Source: Acidobacteriota bacterium | GTDB lineage: Bacteria > Acidobacteriota > Terriglobia > Terriglobales > Acidobacteriaceae | NCBI GenBank assembly: GCA_021781255.1 | Contig: JAJXXG010000430.1 | Span: 1-17,331 of the forward strand | DNA length: 17,331 bases | Reading direction: 5' to 3' | Part shown: in pieces, positions 1 to 8,705 of the stretch | How the letters are laid out: the number at the start of each line of letters is the position of its first letter | Position numbering within the stretch: the first letter of the stretch is position 1 | Position numbers and translations under genes: made by a program | The notes under the pieces: generated by a model | Databases searched by the model: none | Told to the model about the DNA's origin: nothing | Seen by the model: only the letters and a program-made list of their open reading frames with translations

Positions 1-560
1 TCGTCCGTGTCGAGCCCAAGCTGCGCCTTGGCGACTTCCAGATCGTCGCTGCCTGAGCTGGGTTGGGCGCCCTTATTCGCCGCACCGGCCGATCCGCTGC
101 CCTTGTCCGTCAGGCTATCCACGAGCGCCTGGTCCTGCTCCTTAAGCTGTTCAAGCTGGGCAACCTTCTGCGAAAGCGCCAGCGCTTCTCCGGTAAGCGT
201 GCGGTGCTGCGCCTCCAGGCGCGTCTGGCGCAGGGCTGCGGCAAAGGCCTGGTCCACTTCGTGGTCCGCCAGGCGTTCGGCATCGCGCGCGTACTCATTT
301 TCCTCGGCGCTCACCGCCAGCGGCGCCAGCGCCTGTGCTGTCTGCCAGGGCTGAATATCCACCAGAGATGGCGCCGCGCCTGCGCCCTGCGCTCCCATCT
401 TCGCATGCAGAAAGGCCATGGCGTCGCGTGTCGTCCACAAAAAGACGGCACATAGAACCAGCAGCGCAAGCAAGCTGACGAACAGCAGAAGCCTGGTCTT
501 ATCAAAGAAGCGCTCTCTCTGGGAAGCGCTGGATGGGGGAACGGCGGGGGACGTTGCCAT
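1..560 (-). CDS. Membrane-anchored coiled-coil protein, N-terminal part (possibly MscS-type channel)
   Basis: An open frame on the minus strand begins at the ATG at 558-560 and runs off the left edge after 186 complete codons, so the C-terminus is missing. Residues 1-22 are polar and end in basic residues. Residues 23-43 (LLLFVSLLALLVLCAVF) form one strong membrane segment. From about residue 85 to 150 the chain is rich in Ala, Glu, Gln and Leu and looks like a long helix or coiled coil. A Gly/Ser/Ala-rich linker follows at about 153-171, and then a new helix begins. This plan matches the N-terminal extension I associate with acidobacterial mechanosensitive (MscS-type) channel proteins, but the channel domain would lie outside the window. 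The identity is therefore a guess from style, while the reading frame itself is convincing. It is divergent from the neighbouring HhH gene, with 90 bp between them. The upstream ribosome site is weak (GGAT close to the ATG). Confidence 0.6.
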   Translation of the reverse strand, partial: MATSPAVPPSSASQRERFFDKTRLLLFVSLLALLVLCAVFLWTTRDAMAFLHAKMGAQGAGAAPSLVDIQPWQTAQALAPLAVSAEENEYARDAERLADHEVDQAFAAALRQTRLEAQHRTLTGEALALSQKVAQLEQLKEQDQALVDSLTDKGSGSAGAANKGAQPSSGSDDLEVAKAQLGLDTD

Positions 561-650
561 GCATCCATTGTTACAGCCCTCGAGGCCAGCCGCCAACCCG
601 GGCCTTCCCCGCGTGATGCGCTTGGCAGCCGCCATCTTGCCAGGAATGGC

Positions 651-998
651 TTGGAAGCCGAGAATGAATCCGTGCCGGCCCAAATCCGATTCGTGATGAT
701 GACCGTGGCTATCATGGCCGCATGCGTGGCCGCAACGGCGCAATATCACGATCGCGACACGAACAGCGCGCCCAAAACCTCCGCCGCGGCTCCCGCGCCC
801 GAGGCGCGCATCGACATCAACCATGCCAGTGTCGATGAGCTGCTCAAGGTTCCCGGCATGACGCAAAGTTGGGCTGGGCGCATCGTGCGTTTCCGCCCCT
901 ATCGCACGAAACAGGACCTGCTAGACCGCGGCGTAGTGACCAGCGCAGTTTACGGCCGTATCAAGGATTACGTCATCGCGCACCGCGACAGAAGATGA
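651..998 (+). CDS. Small exported helix-hairpin-helix (ComEA-like) protein
   Basis: This 115-residue protein has a hydrophobic segment at about residues 12-30 ending in AATA-Q, which looks like a signal peptide. A low-complexity Ala/Pro stretch follows. A C-terminal helix-hairpin-helix domain covers about 53-112: it begins IDINHASVDELLKVPGM and continues through GRIVRFRPY and the second hairpin. That IDINxA...L..vPG pattern is the hallmark of the ComEA DNA-binding domain, which in competent bacteria binds incoming DNA outside the cytoplasmic membrane. No other competence gene is visible here, so DNA uptake is only one possibility; many such single-domain exported proteins have no known job. 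The start is uncertain. TTG at 651 has AGGA five bases upstream, while GTG at 672 gives a more compact signal peptide. The gene stands alone on the plus strand, 103 bp before the AIM24 gene. Confidence 0.75.
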   Translation: MEAENESVPAQIRFVMMTVAIMAACVAATAQYHDRDTNSAPKTSAAAPAPEARIDINHASVDELLKVPGMTQSWAGRIVRFRPYRTKQDLLDRGVVTSAVYGRIKDYVIAHRDRR

Positions 999-1024
999 CG
1001 GCTTCGCCCTGTCGCCGGCGTTCT

Positions 1025-1059
1025 CTGTTCCCTATTCCCCATTCCCTGGTCCCTGTTCC
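1025..1059 (+). repeat. Heptanucleotide tandem repeat, five units
   Basis: Five consecutive 7-bp units follow each other in phase: CTGTTCC, CTATTCC, CCATTCC, CTGGTCC, CTGTTCC. All fit the pattern C-Y-R-K-TCC, and the first and last are identical. The plus strand is strongly pyrimidine-rich here. The array lies between the HhH gene and the AIM24 gene and ends about 30 bp before that gene's ribosome site. It resembles in kind the short tandemly repeated heptamers described in cyanobacteria, but I cannot tell whether it is dispersed in this genome. Confidence 0.7.
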
Positions 1060-1101
1060 ATCCCGTGCCATTACACTTCTAACTAACGGGAGGCGTTCCT
1101 C

Positions 1102-1872
1102 ATGCAAACCAGGATTCTGGGCACCACCATGCCGGTTCTCGAAGTTGAACTCGACCCCAACGAGAGCGTGTTTTCCGAGGGCGGCGAGCTCTCGTGGATG
1201 ACTGCGTCAATCCAGATGACGACGCACACGCAAATGGGCGGAGGCGGTGGGGTCTTCGGCGTCCTCAAGCGCGCGGTCGCCGGCGCAACCATCTTCATGA
1301 CCGAGTACCGCGCATTCCAATATCCCGGCGCAGTGTCCTTCGCCACCAAGGTCCCCGGCCACATCGTGCCCATTGAGCTTGGCCAGGGGCCAGAGTACCT
1401 GGTGCACCGGCACGGCTTTTTGTGCGCTACACCCCAGGTCACCATCACGCTCGGCTTTCAGCAGTCGCTCGGCGCGGGCATCTTTGGCGGCGACGGATTC
1501 CTGCTGCAGCGCATCGGCGGCGTAGGCACGGCGTGGCTCGAGCTCTCCGGCGAGCTCATCCAGAAGAACCTCGCGCCCGGCGAGGTGCTGCGCGTGCATC
1601 CCGGCCACGTGGGCGCGTTTCAGTCGTCGGTCGGTTTTCAAATCACCATGGTCCCGGGCATCAAAAACATGATCTTCGGCGGCGATGGGCTTTTCCTTGC
1701 GGAGTTGGCCGGTCCCGGAACGGTGTGGCTGCAAACCTTGCCTATCTCACGCTTGGCGCACCAGATCTACGAGTATCTTCCGCATCCTCAGGCAGCGCAG
1801 ACGCCTGCGGCAGCCGTGGGCGGCGGCCTGCTCGGCGGCATCGTCGGGTCGATTCTCGGCGGTGGTCAATAA
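1102..1872 (+). CDS. AIM24 / TIGR00266 family protein
   Basis: A 256-residue soluble protein of the AIM24 (TIGR00266) family, a beta-rich fold found in bacteria, archaea and mitochondria. The bacterial members have no firmly assigned biochemical role. Visible family features are the N-terminal LEVELDPNESVFSEGGELSWM, the glycine-rich loop GGGGGVFGVLKRAVAG at about 47-62, the repeated internal pattern GAGIFGGDGFLLQRIGGVGTAWLELSG, and the second copy NMIFGGDGLFLAELAGPGTVWLQTL. These are two related halves. The C-terminus ends in a glycine-rich, weakly hydrophobic tail (GGGLLGGIVGSILGGG), common in this family and possibly membrane-associated. The start is well supported: GGGAGG at 1088-1093 lies eight bases before the ATG. 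The AI-2E-type permease starts 23 bp downstream on the same strand, so the two are probably co-transcribed. Confidence 0.9.
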   Translation: MQTRILGTTMPVLEVELDPNESVFSEGGELSWMTASIQMTTHTQMGGGGGVFGVLKRAVAGATIFMTEYRAFQYPGAVSFATKVPGHIVPIELGQGPEYLVHRHGFLCATPQVTITLGFQQSLGAGIFGGDGFLLQRIGGVGTAWLELSGELIQKNLAPGEVLRVHPGHVGAFQSSVGFQITMVPGIKNMIFGGDGLFLAELAGPGTVWLQTLPISRLAHQIYEYLPHPQAAQTPAAAVGGGLLGGIVGSILGGGQ

Positions 1873-1895
1873 TTGATGTGCAAGGATCGTCTCGA

Positions 1896-2930
1896 ATGAT
1901 TCAGTCACACGGAAATTCGCACAGCGTTCGCAGCCACATCGTCTTTGCCTTCGCCTTAGCCCTCGCTCTTTACCTGGCGTGGGCGATCCGCAGTGCGCTG
2001 GTCTTGCTTTACGTCTCTGCGCTTTTTGCCGTGGTGCTTACACCGGTGGTCCGCGCCACTTCGCGGATTCGCGTCGGCCGCTCGCGGCCCTTTCAGGGCT
2101 CGGCCGCCATCTTTATTCTTCTGCTGGCGGTGGCCGCGGCGCTTACCGCCTTTGGATTTCTCGCCTTCCCTCCCCTCATCGGCGACCTGCAGTCCCTCGC
2201 CGGCGTGTTGCCCAAGCGCACTCCCGGGCTGCTGGCCCAACTCAAGGAGGTTCCCTTCGCCGGTCGCCTCGACGCTGGCGATGTGATCTCCTGGATTCAG
2301 GGTTCGCTCAGCGGCGCTGCTACTTATCTGCTGCTCTCTGTCAAGGCCTGGGCGGGCGCGCTCGTCCAGGTCATCGCCGGCTTTGTTCTCACGCTCTATT
2401 TCATTCTCGATGGCGATCACGCCTACCGCTGGTTTCTCTCGTTCCTTCTGCCGCAGCCTCGGCATCGGCTCGACAATACTTTGCAGCGCGCGGCCATTCG
2501 CATGCAGAAATGGCTCCTCGGCCAGGCCGCCCTTATGCTCATCCTTGGAACGCTGAGCACCATCGTCTATCTCTCGCTGAGCGTCCGTTACGCCTTGACG
2601 CTTGGCGTTATCACCGGGCTGCTCAACTTGATCCCAGTCCTCGGTGTTGCCGTCTCCATCGTGCTTGCTCTCCTCGTGGCGGCCATTGATTCCTGGGGAC
2701 GCGTGCTCGGCGTCGCCATCTTTTTTGTCATCTATCTCCAGATCGAAAACTCCTGGCTCATTCCCCACATCATGAAGAGGCGCGTCAATCTTCCCGCCCT
2801 TGCCATTCTTGTCGCTCTGGTCCTGGGCTCGGCGCTCAGAGGCATTCCCGGCGCCATGGTCTCCATTCCCACAGCAGTGCTGGTCTCCGTTCTGCTCGAC
2901 GAATACCTTGTGCGTAAGGAAGGGTCGTAG
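1896..2930 (+). CDS. AI-2E family transporter (TqsA/YdiK-type permease)
   Basis: A 344-residue polytopic membrane protein of the AI-2E/UPF0118 permease family. Members export small molecules, including autoinducer-2 in the TqsA case, or act as ion antiporters, so the substrate here is unknown. Hydrophobic segments lie at about residues 14-50, 67-95, 145-170 and in a dense C-terminal block from about 205. Family marks include FVLTLYFILDGDHAYRWF, the NLIPVLG loop between helices, and QIENSWLIPHIMKRRVNLP beginning near residue 282, followed by LRGIPGAMVSIPTAVL. The frame is open from 1422 inside the preceding gene, but ATG 1896 is chosen because AAGGA at 1882-1886 sits nine bases upstream and the product then has the normal family length. 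It follows the AIM24 gene by 23 bp. Its 3' end faces glnD across a 349-bp gap. Confidence 0.9.
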   Translation: MIQSHGNSHSVRSHIVFAFALALALYLAWAIRSALVLLYVSALFAVVLTPVVRATSRIRVGRSRPFQGSAAIFILLLAVAAALTAFGFLAFPPLIGDLQSLAGVLPKRTPGLLAQLKEVPFAGRLDAGDVISWIQGSLSGAATYLLLSVKAWAGALVQVIAGFVLTLYFILDGDHAYRWFLSFLLPQPRHRLDNTLQRAAIRMQKWLLGQAALMLILGTLSTIVYLSLSVRYALTLGVITGLLNLIPVLGVAVSIVLALLVAAIDSWGRVLGVAIFFVIYLQIENSWLIPHIMKRRVNLPALAILVALVLGSALRGIPGAMVSIPTAVLVSVLLDEYLVRKEGS

Positions 2931-2944
2931 AGCGTGTTTCAAAA

Positions 2945-2978
2945 ACAAGTCTTGTATCAGGGCACGGCTTCAGTCGTG
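2945..2978. repeat. REP-like pair of small hairpins
   Basis: Two small inverted repeats follow the permease gene. ACAAG-t-CTTGT lies at 2945-2955. CACGGC-TTCA-GTCGTG lies at 2963-2978 and makes six pairs including one G-T wobble. The surrounding words (a CAAGTCTTGTATCAGGG run, then GGCACGGCTTCAGTCGTG) look like the short intergenic palindromes scattered in acidobacterial genomes. That resemblance is from memory and unchecked. It could equally be part of a transcript-end structure for the permease gene. Confidence 0.4.
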
Positions 2979-3011
2979 ATGAAGAACGGCTATAAGATGA
3001 GGAGCTTTAGG

Positions 3012-3160
3012 GCGGAACCAGAGTAAACGTGTCCTTGCGTTAATCCGTGAAGGGCGGCTTTTACTTCCACCCCAAGGACAAGAATCCATCCTTGGGGGCC
3101 CGGTTGAGGAAAAAGCCACTTGGCTGACGTGTTTCTGGGATACATCTACTCTGGTTCCGC
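3012..3160. repeat. 149-bp nested palindromic element with perfect 14-bp terminal inverted repeats
   Basis: The outer arms are a perfect inverted repeat: GCGGAACCAGAGTA at 3012-3025 and its exact complement at 3147-3160. Nested inside are GGCTTTT (3056-3062) against AAAAGCC (3111-3117), and CCCCAAGGA (3070-3078) against TCCTTGGGG (3089-3097) with a 10-base loop. The spacing is nearly symmetrical, 30 bases between outer and middle arms on the left and 29 on the right, so the three stems share almost one centre. No open frame of note lies inside. It sits between the 3' ends of the permease gene and glnD. It could be a fold-back MITE-like element, a dispersed palindromic repeat, a structured RNA or a bidirectional transcription-end structure; the sequence alone does not decide. 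I see no obvious target-site duplication next to the arms. Confidence 0.65.
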
Positions 3161-3279
3161 TGTAGCCCCTGACGGATCTTGACAGAGTGGCGCGAAATCA
3201 TCTTTGACACTCGCTCAAGGCATTCCTCGCCCCGCGCGTCTCAACTTGAGGCCCGCGCCGCCCTGCTTCAACCCCGTCG

Positions 3280-5886
3280 TCAGGCGACCAGTTGTCGCAT
3301 GGCCTCCAGCGCAGCGGTCATGTCTCTGCCTAGAACCTGCTGTGCCTCGTCGGTGAGCTTTTCGCCCTGGCTCGTCAGGTAGAAGACATCGATCGCGGTT
3401 TCACCTTCAGTGTCGATCAATGCAACTTTGATGTTGCACTGATGCGAGCTGAGAGTGAGTGCGATCTGGCGCAGAAGGCCGGGCAAATCCTGGGCCACCA
3501 CTTGCAACAGCGTGGAGTGGGTCGATGCCTCGTTGTTGAATTCGAGCTTCGTGGGGACCTCGACCTTGAGGTTGGTGGGGTGATTCAGGTGGCGCCGGGC
3601 GTCGAGAAGTTGCTGCACCTCGATCTTTTGCGCCACCACGTCGTGAACATTGGCCAGAAAGCGTTCCTTCTCGCTCGGATTCAGCTCGATGGTGCGAAAC
3701 ACATCTGTGAAATGGAAGCTGTCAACGATCACGCCGGCATCGTTCGAGTAGGCCCCGGCACGCACAATGTTCATTCCCCAGGCTGCCAGCACGCCTGCCA
3801 CATCGGCAAACAGGCGCTTGCGGTCGCGGGTGATAACGGTCAAATCGAAGAGCTGGCGGTTGGGCCGCAGATCGAGTTGCACATTATCTTCATCCAGGTT
3901 GACGGCCATCTGAAAGTGATTGCGAATCTGTTCGGGCATGCGCGTTTGCAGGTAGCGCTGCGGCAACCCCTCGAGGAACTGCTTGAGCGCGTCGTGCTGC
4001 GCGGCCGGAACCATGGAGCGGATGCGGTTCAGCAGTGTGGGATCGATGGCTGCGTGATAGCGCGTCTCGTCCACCGAGCGGTCCATGAAGTTCGAGGTGG
4101 ACATGTAGAACTGCCACAGGTTTTCGGCCTTCCATGGCGTCAGCGCGTCGGGGTTCACGGCCTTAATGTCGGCGAATGTCATCAGCGTGAGCATCTTCAG
4201 CATCTGTGGATCGTTGATCTTCTCTGCGAATCCGCGCACGTTGTCGAGGTCGAAGATATCGCGGCGCATGGCCGCTGACATCTCCAGATGCAACCGAATG
4301 AGCTTAAGAATGGATTCCCGCTCCTCGGCGTCGAAATCCAGTCGCGCCAGGAAACTGTCGGCCAGTTCCACGCTTTGCGCTGCGTGCTCGCCGCTGCGCC
4401 GTCCTTTGCCGGTATCGTGCAACAGCAGCGCCAGGAAGAAGAGATCGAGACGGTCGATCTCCGGCAGCAGTTGCGCCAGCCGCTGCTCATGCTCGTTGGC
4501 GGGCTGGCGAAGGGAGTGGACGTTGTCGATTACCAGGAAAGTGTGCTCGTCCACGGTGTAGCGGTGGTAGCTGTCGCGGATCACCAGGGCGTCGATGCCG
4601 TGAAACTCCGGAATCAGCATCTCCAGCACGCCCAGCGCGTGCATGGTGCGCAGCGCGTGCGCCGCGTGTGGCCCAAGCAAAACCTCGCGCAGCGCGTTCC
4701 ATAGGTACGGCCCCTCGGGGATTGAAATGGCCAGAACCGGCAGCGCGTCTGTGATGCGGTCCTCGGCGGCCTGCGAGAGCGTGTAGCCATGCGTGGCCAT
4801 CAGCGAGAAAATGCGCAGAATGGCGGCGGTGTCATTGAACTGAGCGCCCGGCTGAATGTCGATGCGGCCCTGGTCGAGCAGGAAGTCGGTTCCGGCGATG
4901 GGCGTGCGGCGGCGGCGAAACTGGCGATAGAAGCTCACCGGCGCGGGCAGGTGTTCCATCAGCAACGCGGCGCGGCGATATACCACGCGGGCGTGCCGGT
5001 AATAGGTGCGCATCCAGTACGAGGGGTCCGCGGTGCCGCGGGTTTCCAGGCCGATGGAACGCGCGGCCGCCTCGTCCTGCGACTGCCAGTCGAGCGTGTT
5101 GTCGTCGCGGCCGTGGCGGAAGTGGAGAAAACATCGCGCCGCGGCGAGAAAATCGAAAGCGGCCTCGGCGTCGCCGCGCGCGCTCTGGAAGACGCCGCCG
5201 CGTTGCCGCGGCCACTCCTTGGTCTCCTTCAAATGGAACAAAATCGCGAACCAGACGGCCAGGTGATAATCGCGCAACCCGCCGGGACAATCCTTGAGGT
5301 TGGGCTCCAGATGAAAGATCGTATTTCCAAACTTGGCGTGCCGTGCGCGGGCGATCTCGCCCAGCTTTTGCGTGATGGTGTTCCACTCGCTCAGCACCAG
5401 GCCGTGGAAGGTGACCTGGTGGAGCTGCTGGTAGAGCGGAAACTGACCGGCAAGGAAGCGGCGGTCAAGCGTAGCGAGGGTGAATTCCAGATTGTCGGGG
5501 TCGAAGCGGCCGGCTTCCTTTACAGTGCGGGAACAGGGGCTGGCGCGCAGGCCGATGTCCCACATGCCCTGAATAATCGCCCGCACGGCCTCACGCGACT
5601 GCTGCTCGGTCTTATCGTCGGCGAAGGCAAAGAGAACGTCGATGTCGGAGTAGGGAAAGAGATCTTTGCGCCCGTAGCCGCCCAGAGCCAGCAGGGCGAC
5701 GTTCTGCGTGGGCAAATCGGCGAAGGCCCGGCGCCACATTTCAATCAGGATCCGGTCCACCACAGCCGAACGCCGCCGAATGGCGGCCGTCCCGTCTCCG
5801 GTGCGCTCGGCGGTCTGGCGCACAAGCGCCATCTCCCGCATATACTGCTCCCGAAGATCGTCAACCGCTATTGCGACTGGATTCAT
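3280..5886 (-). CDS. glnD: Bifunctional PII uridylyltransferase / uridylyl-removing enzyme
   Basis: An 868-residue GlnD. It attaches UMP to PII (on Tyr51) when glutamine is low and removes it when glutamine is high, which sets AmtB gating and nitrogen control. The domains appear in the normal order. The nucleotidyltransferase has [18 protein letters not shown] with GG at 69-70 and the metal-binding Asp pair D81/D83. The linker signature [13 protein letters not shown] lies at 194-206. The HD hydrolase has H447 (VDEHT) and H490-D491 (LLHDTGKG). Two C-terminal ACT domains, thought to sense glutamine, cover about 681-745 and 793-866. Nothing essential looks missing. The frame is open to 6090, but ATG 5886 gives the usual short N-terminus; ATG 5841 (residue 16) has a better GGGAG site and is an alternative. 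Its substrates, two PII genes, lie about 2.3 and 4.7 kb away on the same strand, separated from it by an oppositely oriented phosphoesterase gene. Confidence 0.95.
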   Translation of the reverse strand: MNPVAIAVDDLREQYMREMALVRQTAERTGDGTAAIRRRSAVVDRILIEMWRRAFADLPTQNVALLALGGYGRKDLFPYSDIDVLFAFADDKTEQQSREAVRAIIQGMWDIGLRASPCSRTVKEAGRFDPDNLEFTLATLDRRFLAGQFPLYQQLHQVTFHGLVLSEWNTITQKLGEIARARHAKFGNTIFHLEPNLKDCPGGLRDYHLAVWFAILFHLKETKEWPRQRGGVFQSARGDAEAAFDFLAAARCFLHFRHGRDDNTLDWQSQDEAAARSIGLETRGTADPSYWMRTYYRHARVVYRRAALLMEHLPAPVSFYRQFRRRRTPIAGTDFLLDQGRIDIQPGAQFNDTAAILRIFSLMATHGYTLSQAAEDRITDALPVLAISIPEGPYLWNALREVLLGPHAAHALRTMHALGVLEMLIPEFHGIDALVIRDSYHRYTVDEHTFLVIDNVHSLRQPANEHEQRLAQLLPEIDRLDLFFLALLLHDTGKGRRSGEHAAQSVELADSFLARLDFDAEERESILKLIRLHLEMSAAMRRDIFDLDNVRGFAEKINDPQMLKMLTLMTFADIKAVNPDALTPWKAENLWQFYMSTSNFMDRSVDETRYHAAIDPTLLNRIRSMVPAAQHDALKQFLEGLPQRYLQTRMPEQIRNHFQMAVNLDEDNVQLDLRPNRQLFDLTVITRDRKRLFADVAGVLAAWGMNIVRAGAYSNDAGVIVDSFHFTDVFRTIELNPSEKERFLANVHDVVAQKIEVQQLLDARRHLNHPTNLKVEVPTKLEFNNEASTHSTLLQVVAQDLPGLLRQIALTLSSHQCNIKVALIDTEGETAIDVFYLTSQGEKLTDEAQQVLGRDMTAALEAMRQLVA

Positions 5887-6219
5887 AAGTGGTTGTTGAG
5901 TGGCCTGCCGAAGCAAGAAGGAATTATTAACAGAATAAGCGATATTTAAGCGGAGAGGGAGTTTTGGCGCCGCAGTCAAGGGAAATGAGGCAGCGGCAGG
6001 CAGGTTTGGGTCAGCGCCAGCGTCGGTTCGCGCCCGGCTCACCCACGCTCGCACCCGAAACAAGTGCAGGCAAATTGCGCGGAATGTCACGGCGCAGGCC
6101 CTAAGTTAAAAAGAATTAACGCCTTTTGTACCCCACCACGATTTATAAAGAGAGCGGCGACGAATAACGATTGCGCATAGTTATACCCTGTGAAGCAATC
6201 GATCGTGTTTGGAGGTCAG
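5887..6219. promoter_or_regulatory. Divergent intergenic region, glnD and phosphoesterase gene
   Basis: About 330 bp separate the two divergent starts and must carry both promoters. AT-rich patches at about 5920-5950 (TTATTCTGTTAATAAT on the glnD strand) and 6100-6150 suit promoters. GTTAA-aaagaa-TTAAC at 6105-6120 is a perfect 5-bp spaced inverted repeat of operator type. TATACC at 6182-6187 could be a -10 element for the phosphoesterase gene, with no convincing -35. These are pattern matches only. The stretch is open in the glnD frame as far as 6090, but the extra residues do not look like GlnD. Confidence 0.35.
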
Positions 6220-7938
6220 GTGGAAACCTGCGCGTCACATCGTGGGCCGAAGATTCGCAATTCGCGGCTGGCAGCCCTTTTGCTCACCTGCTTTGTTCTT
6301 TCCTGGGCGCTTGCCGACGCGCAGCAGCCCTCAAAGTCCGCTGTTCGGCAGCAGTTGATCGCCAATCTGCGCGCGCGTGTCCACCACGTTTTCGTCATTT
6401 ACCAGGAGAATCGCTCCTTCGATTCCTACTTCGGCTCCTTCCCCGGCGTGGACAACCTCGCCACGGCCAAGGCCCGTGCGCACGGCTTTCGCCAATACGA
6501 CCCCATTGGCAAGACCTGGATCACACCCTTTCTGCTCACGGCCGCCGACACCGAGGACGCCGACCACTCGCGCGAGGCGCTGCTGGGCAAGTCAGACGGC
6601 GGCCGCATGGACCACTTCGTCTCTTACGAGGAAACCAACCGCGTGAACTCCTCCGGTTTCAACCCGAATCTGGCGCGCCAGATCGGCCTGTTGACCATGG
6701 CCCACGAAGACTGCTCCACTATCCCTTTCCTCTGGATGTATGCGCACCGGTTCACGATCTACGATCACATCTTCCAGGCCATGTACGGACCTTCCACGCC
6801 CGGCAACATCGACCTCATTGCAGGCCAAACCGGAGAAACGCAGGCGGCGCGGCATCCTGACCAGACCTTCAAGTCCAGCTTCGGCACTGGCGAACCCGTG
6901 GTCAACGATGCTGACCCCCACTTCGGCCCCTATGCCTTCGCCTGGGACGCCAATGGCCAACTCCAGCTCGACCAGACCTACGCTACGGTGATGTTGACCA
7001 TGAGCGGACGCAACGCGCCCGAAGTCAAAAAAGATACCGACGATGTGAAAGAAGATATTGGCGAACTGGGCCGTCTTGGCCATCTGGCGGTGCCGTGGAG
7101 TTGGTATCAGGAGGGTTTTGGCAACGGCGAGGGAAACAATCACCCGGCCTACATTGCCCATCACAATGCCCCGCAGTACTTCGGCTATATCCGCCAGAAC
7201 CCCTCCATGTGGAGCGGCGAACATGACCTTCTGAGTTTCTTCAGCGACATCGAGAAACAGCGGCTGCCGGACCGCAGCGTCGTCTTCGTCAAGGGTGGCA
7301 GTCAGAATCCCTTCGGCTGGAGGCCCGTCAACCCCAGAGCATTAAGCGTGCTCGGCGACGACGACCACCCCGGCTATTCTGATTCGCACCTGTCGGAGTC
7401 GCTGGTGGCGAAAGTAGTCAATGCCATTGCCCGCAGTCCTTATTGGAAAGACTCGGCCATCATCATCACCTGGGACGACTCCGAGGGCTTTTACGACCAT
7501 GTGCCCCCGCCGCGATTCGAAACCTGCCCTGACAAGGAGCCCTGCGGCGACGGCCCGCGCGTCCCGTTCATCCTTATTTCGCCCTATGCCAGATCCAGCG
7601 GCGTGGCCTCCGATCCCGGCGATCACGTCTCCTTTATCAAATTCCTCAACGTGCTCTTCGACCTACCGCCGCTGGCCTCGCTGCCCGACGAGAAGCCCTA
7701 CCTGCCCCAGGGCCCGCGCGACAACAACCTGCGGCTAACCGACCTGCTCGGCGGATTCGATGCCGCGCGCCTTGCCGGCAAAAAGCCTCCCATCCCCGCA
7801 TCCGAGGCCGAGATCCCCGATGCCACGGTCAACACGTTTCCCCCGCCCATGACCTGCAATGATACTGGAGTAACTCCCGTTGTGATTCCCGGAGCGTCCT
7901 TAACTCCGCCCAGGGACTTCACAAACCCCATTCCATGA
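6220..7938 (+). CDS. Secreted phosphoesterase, phospholipase C / acid phosphatase (AcpA) family
   Basis: A secreted phosphoesterase of the PLC/AcpA superfamily (Pfam Phosphoesterase, PF04185), which releases phosphate or phosphorylated head groups from phospholipids or phosphomonoesters outside the cytoplasm. From GTG 6220 the product has 572 residues. A signal peptide has basic KIRNSR, the hydrophobic LAALLLTCFVLSWALA and a likely cut at ADA-QQ. The N-terminal family motif ENRSFDSYFG starts near residue 63. YGPSTPGNIDLIAGQTG lies mid-protein. The second metal-site motif TWDDSEGFYDHVPPP is near residue 417, followed by GPRVPFILISPYA and DHVSFIKF. GTG 6190 is an alternative start. I prefer 6220 because GGAGG lies at 6211-6215 and because a possible -10 element ends just before 6190. 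The substrate cannot be read from sequence. It is divergent from glnD and convergent with the glnK copy at 8199. Confidence 0.88.
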   Translation: METCASHRGPKIRNSRLAALLLTCFVLSWALADAQQPSKSAVRQQLIANLRARVHHVFVIYQENRSFDSYFGSFPGVDNLATAKARAHGFRQYDPIGKTWITPFLLTAADTEDADHSREALLGKSDGGRMDHFVSYEETNRVNSSGFNPNLARQIGLLTMAHEDCSTIPFLWMYAHRFTIYDHIFQAMYGPSTPGNIDLIAGQTGETQAARHPDQTFKSSFGTGEPVVNDADPHFGPYAFAWDANGQLQLDQTYATVMLTMSGRNAPEVKKDTDDVKEDIGELGRLGHLAVPWSWYQEGFGNGEGNNHPAYIAHHNAPQYFGYIRQNPSMWSGEHDLLSFFSDIEKQRLPDRSVVFVKGGSQNPFGWRPVNPRALSVLGDDDHPGYSDSHLSESLVAKVVNAIARSPYWKDSAIIITWDDSEGFYDHVPPPRFETCPDKEPCGDGPRVPFILISPYARSSGVASDPGDHVSFIKFLNVLFDLPPLASLPDEKPYLPQGPRDNNLRLTDLLGGFDAARLAGKKPPIPASEAEIPDATVNTFPPPMTCNDTGVTPVVIPGASLTPPRDFTNPIP

Positions 7939-8198
7939 GCGCCGCTTCCTGAGGGATGGGTTTTCTCAAGCTGATTGAATCGATGCAACCAGCGCAGGTT
8001 TCTACCGCGGAAACGGCAAAAATCTGTCTGCACTGGAAATTGGATTGCCCTCCTGCGCATGCCTTGAATTGTGGAATGCGTGCTGGCAGGGAGTCGGGGA
8101 TTGGTGGGCTCCGGTCCCACGCGCAAGCCTGCGTGAGGTCTGCTTCGCGTCATCGGTAATCTGCGCGCCGTCGAGCTGTCCGCGGCCCGGAACAGTGC

Positions 8199-8705
<507 letters not shown>

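Larger units (their letters stand above)
2931..3279. other. Gene-free stretch between convergent AI-2E permease and glnD
   Basis: This 349-bp stretch has no credible coding frame. It holds the REP-like hairpins and the 149-bp palindrome. A small palindrome, CTCAA-c-TTGAG, lies at 3240-3250 near the glnD stop codon. No hairpin followed by a long T run is visible on either strand, so a classical intrinsic terminator cannot be named. Confidence 0.6.

Noticed and set aside
1956..2948. A 330-codon minus-strand frame antisense to the AI-2E permease
   Set aside because: Highly charged composition without a fold signature; it mirrors a clear membrane protein on the plus strand.
3442..5949. Long plus-strand open frames antisense to glnD (3442-4278 and 4789-5949)
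   Set aside because: They are shadows in a GC-rich gene: no family motifs, while the minus strand gives a full-length GlnD with all its motifs.
8104..8135. Overlapping small inverted repeats GTGGG/CCCAC and CACGC/GCGTG downstream of glnK copy 1
   Set aside because: Only five pairs each, mutually exclusive and without a T run, so not called as a terminator.
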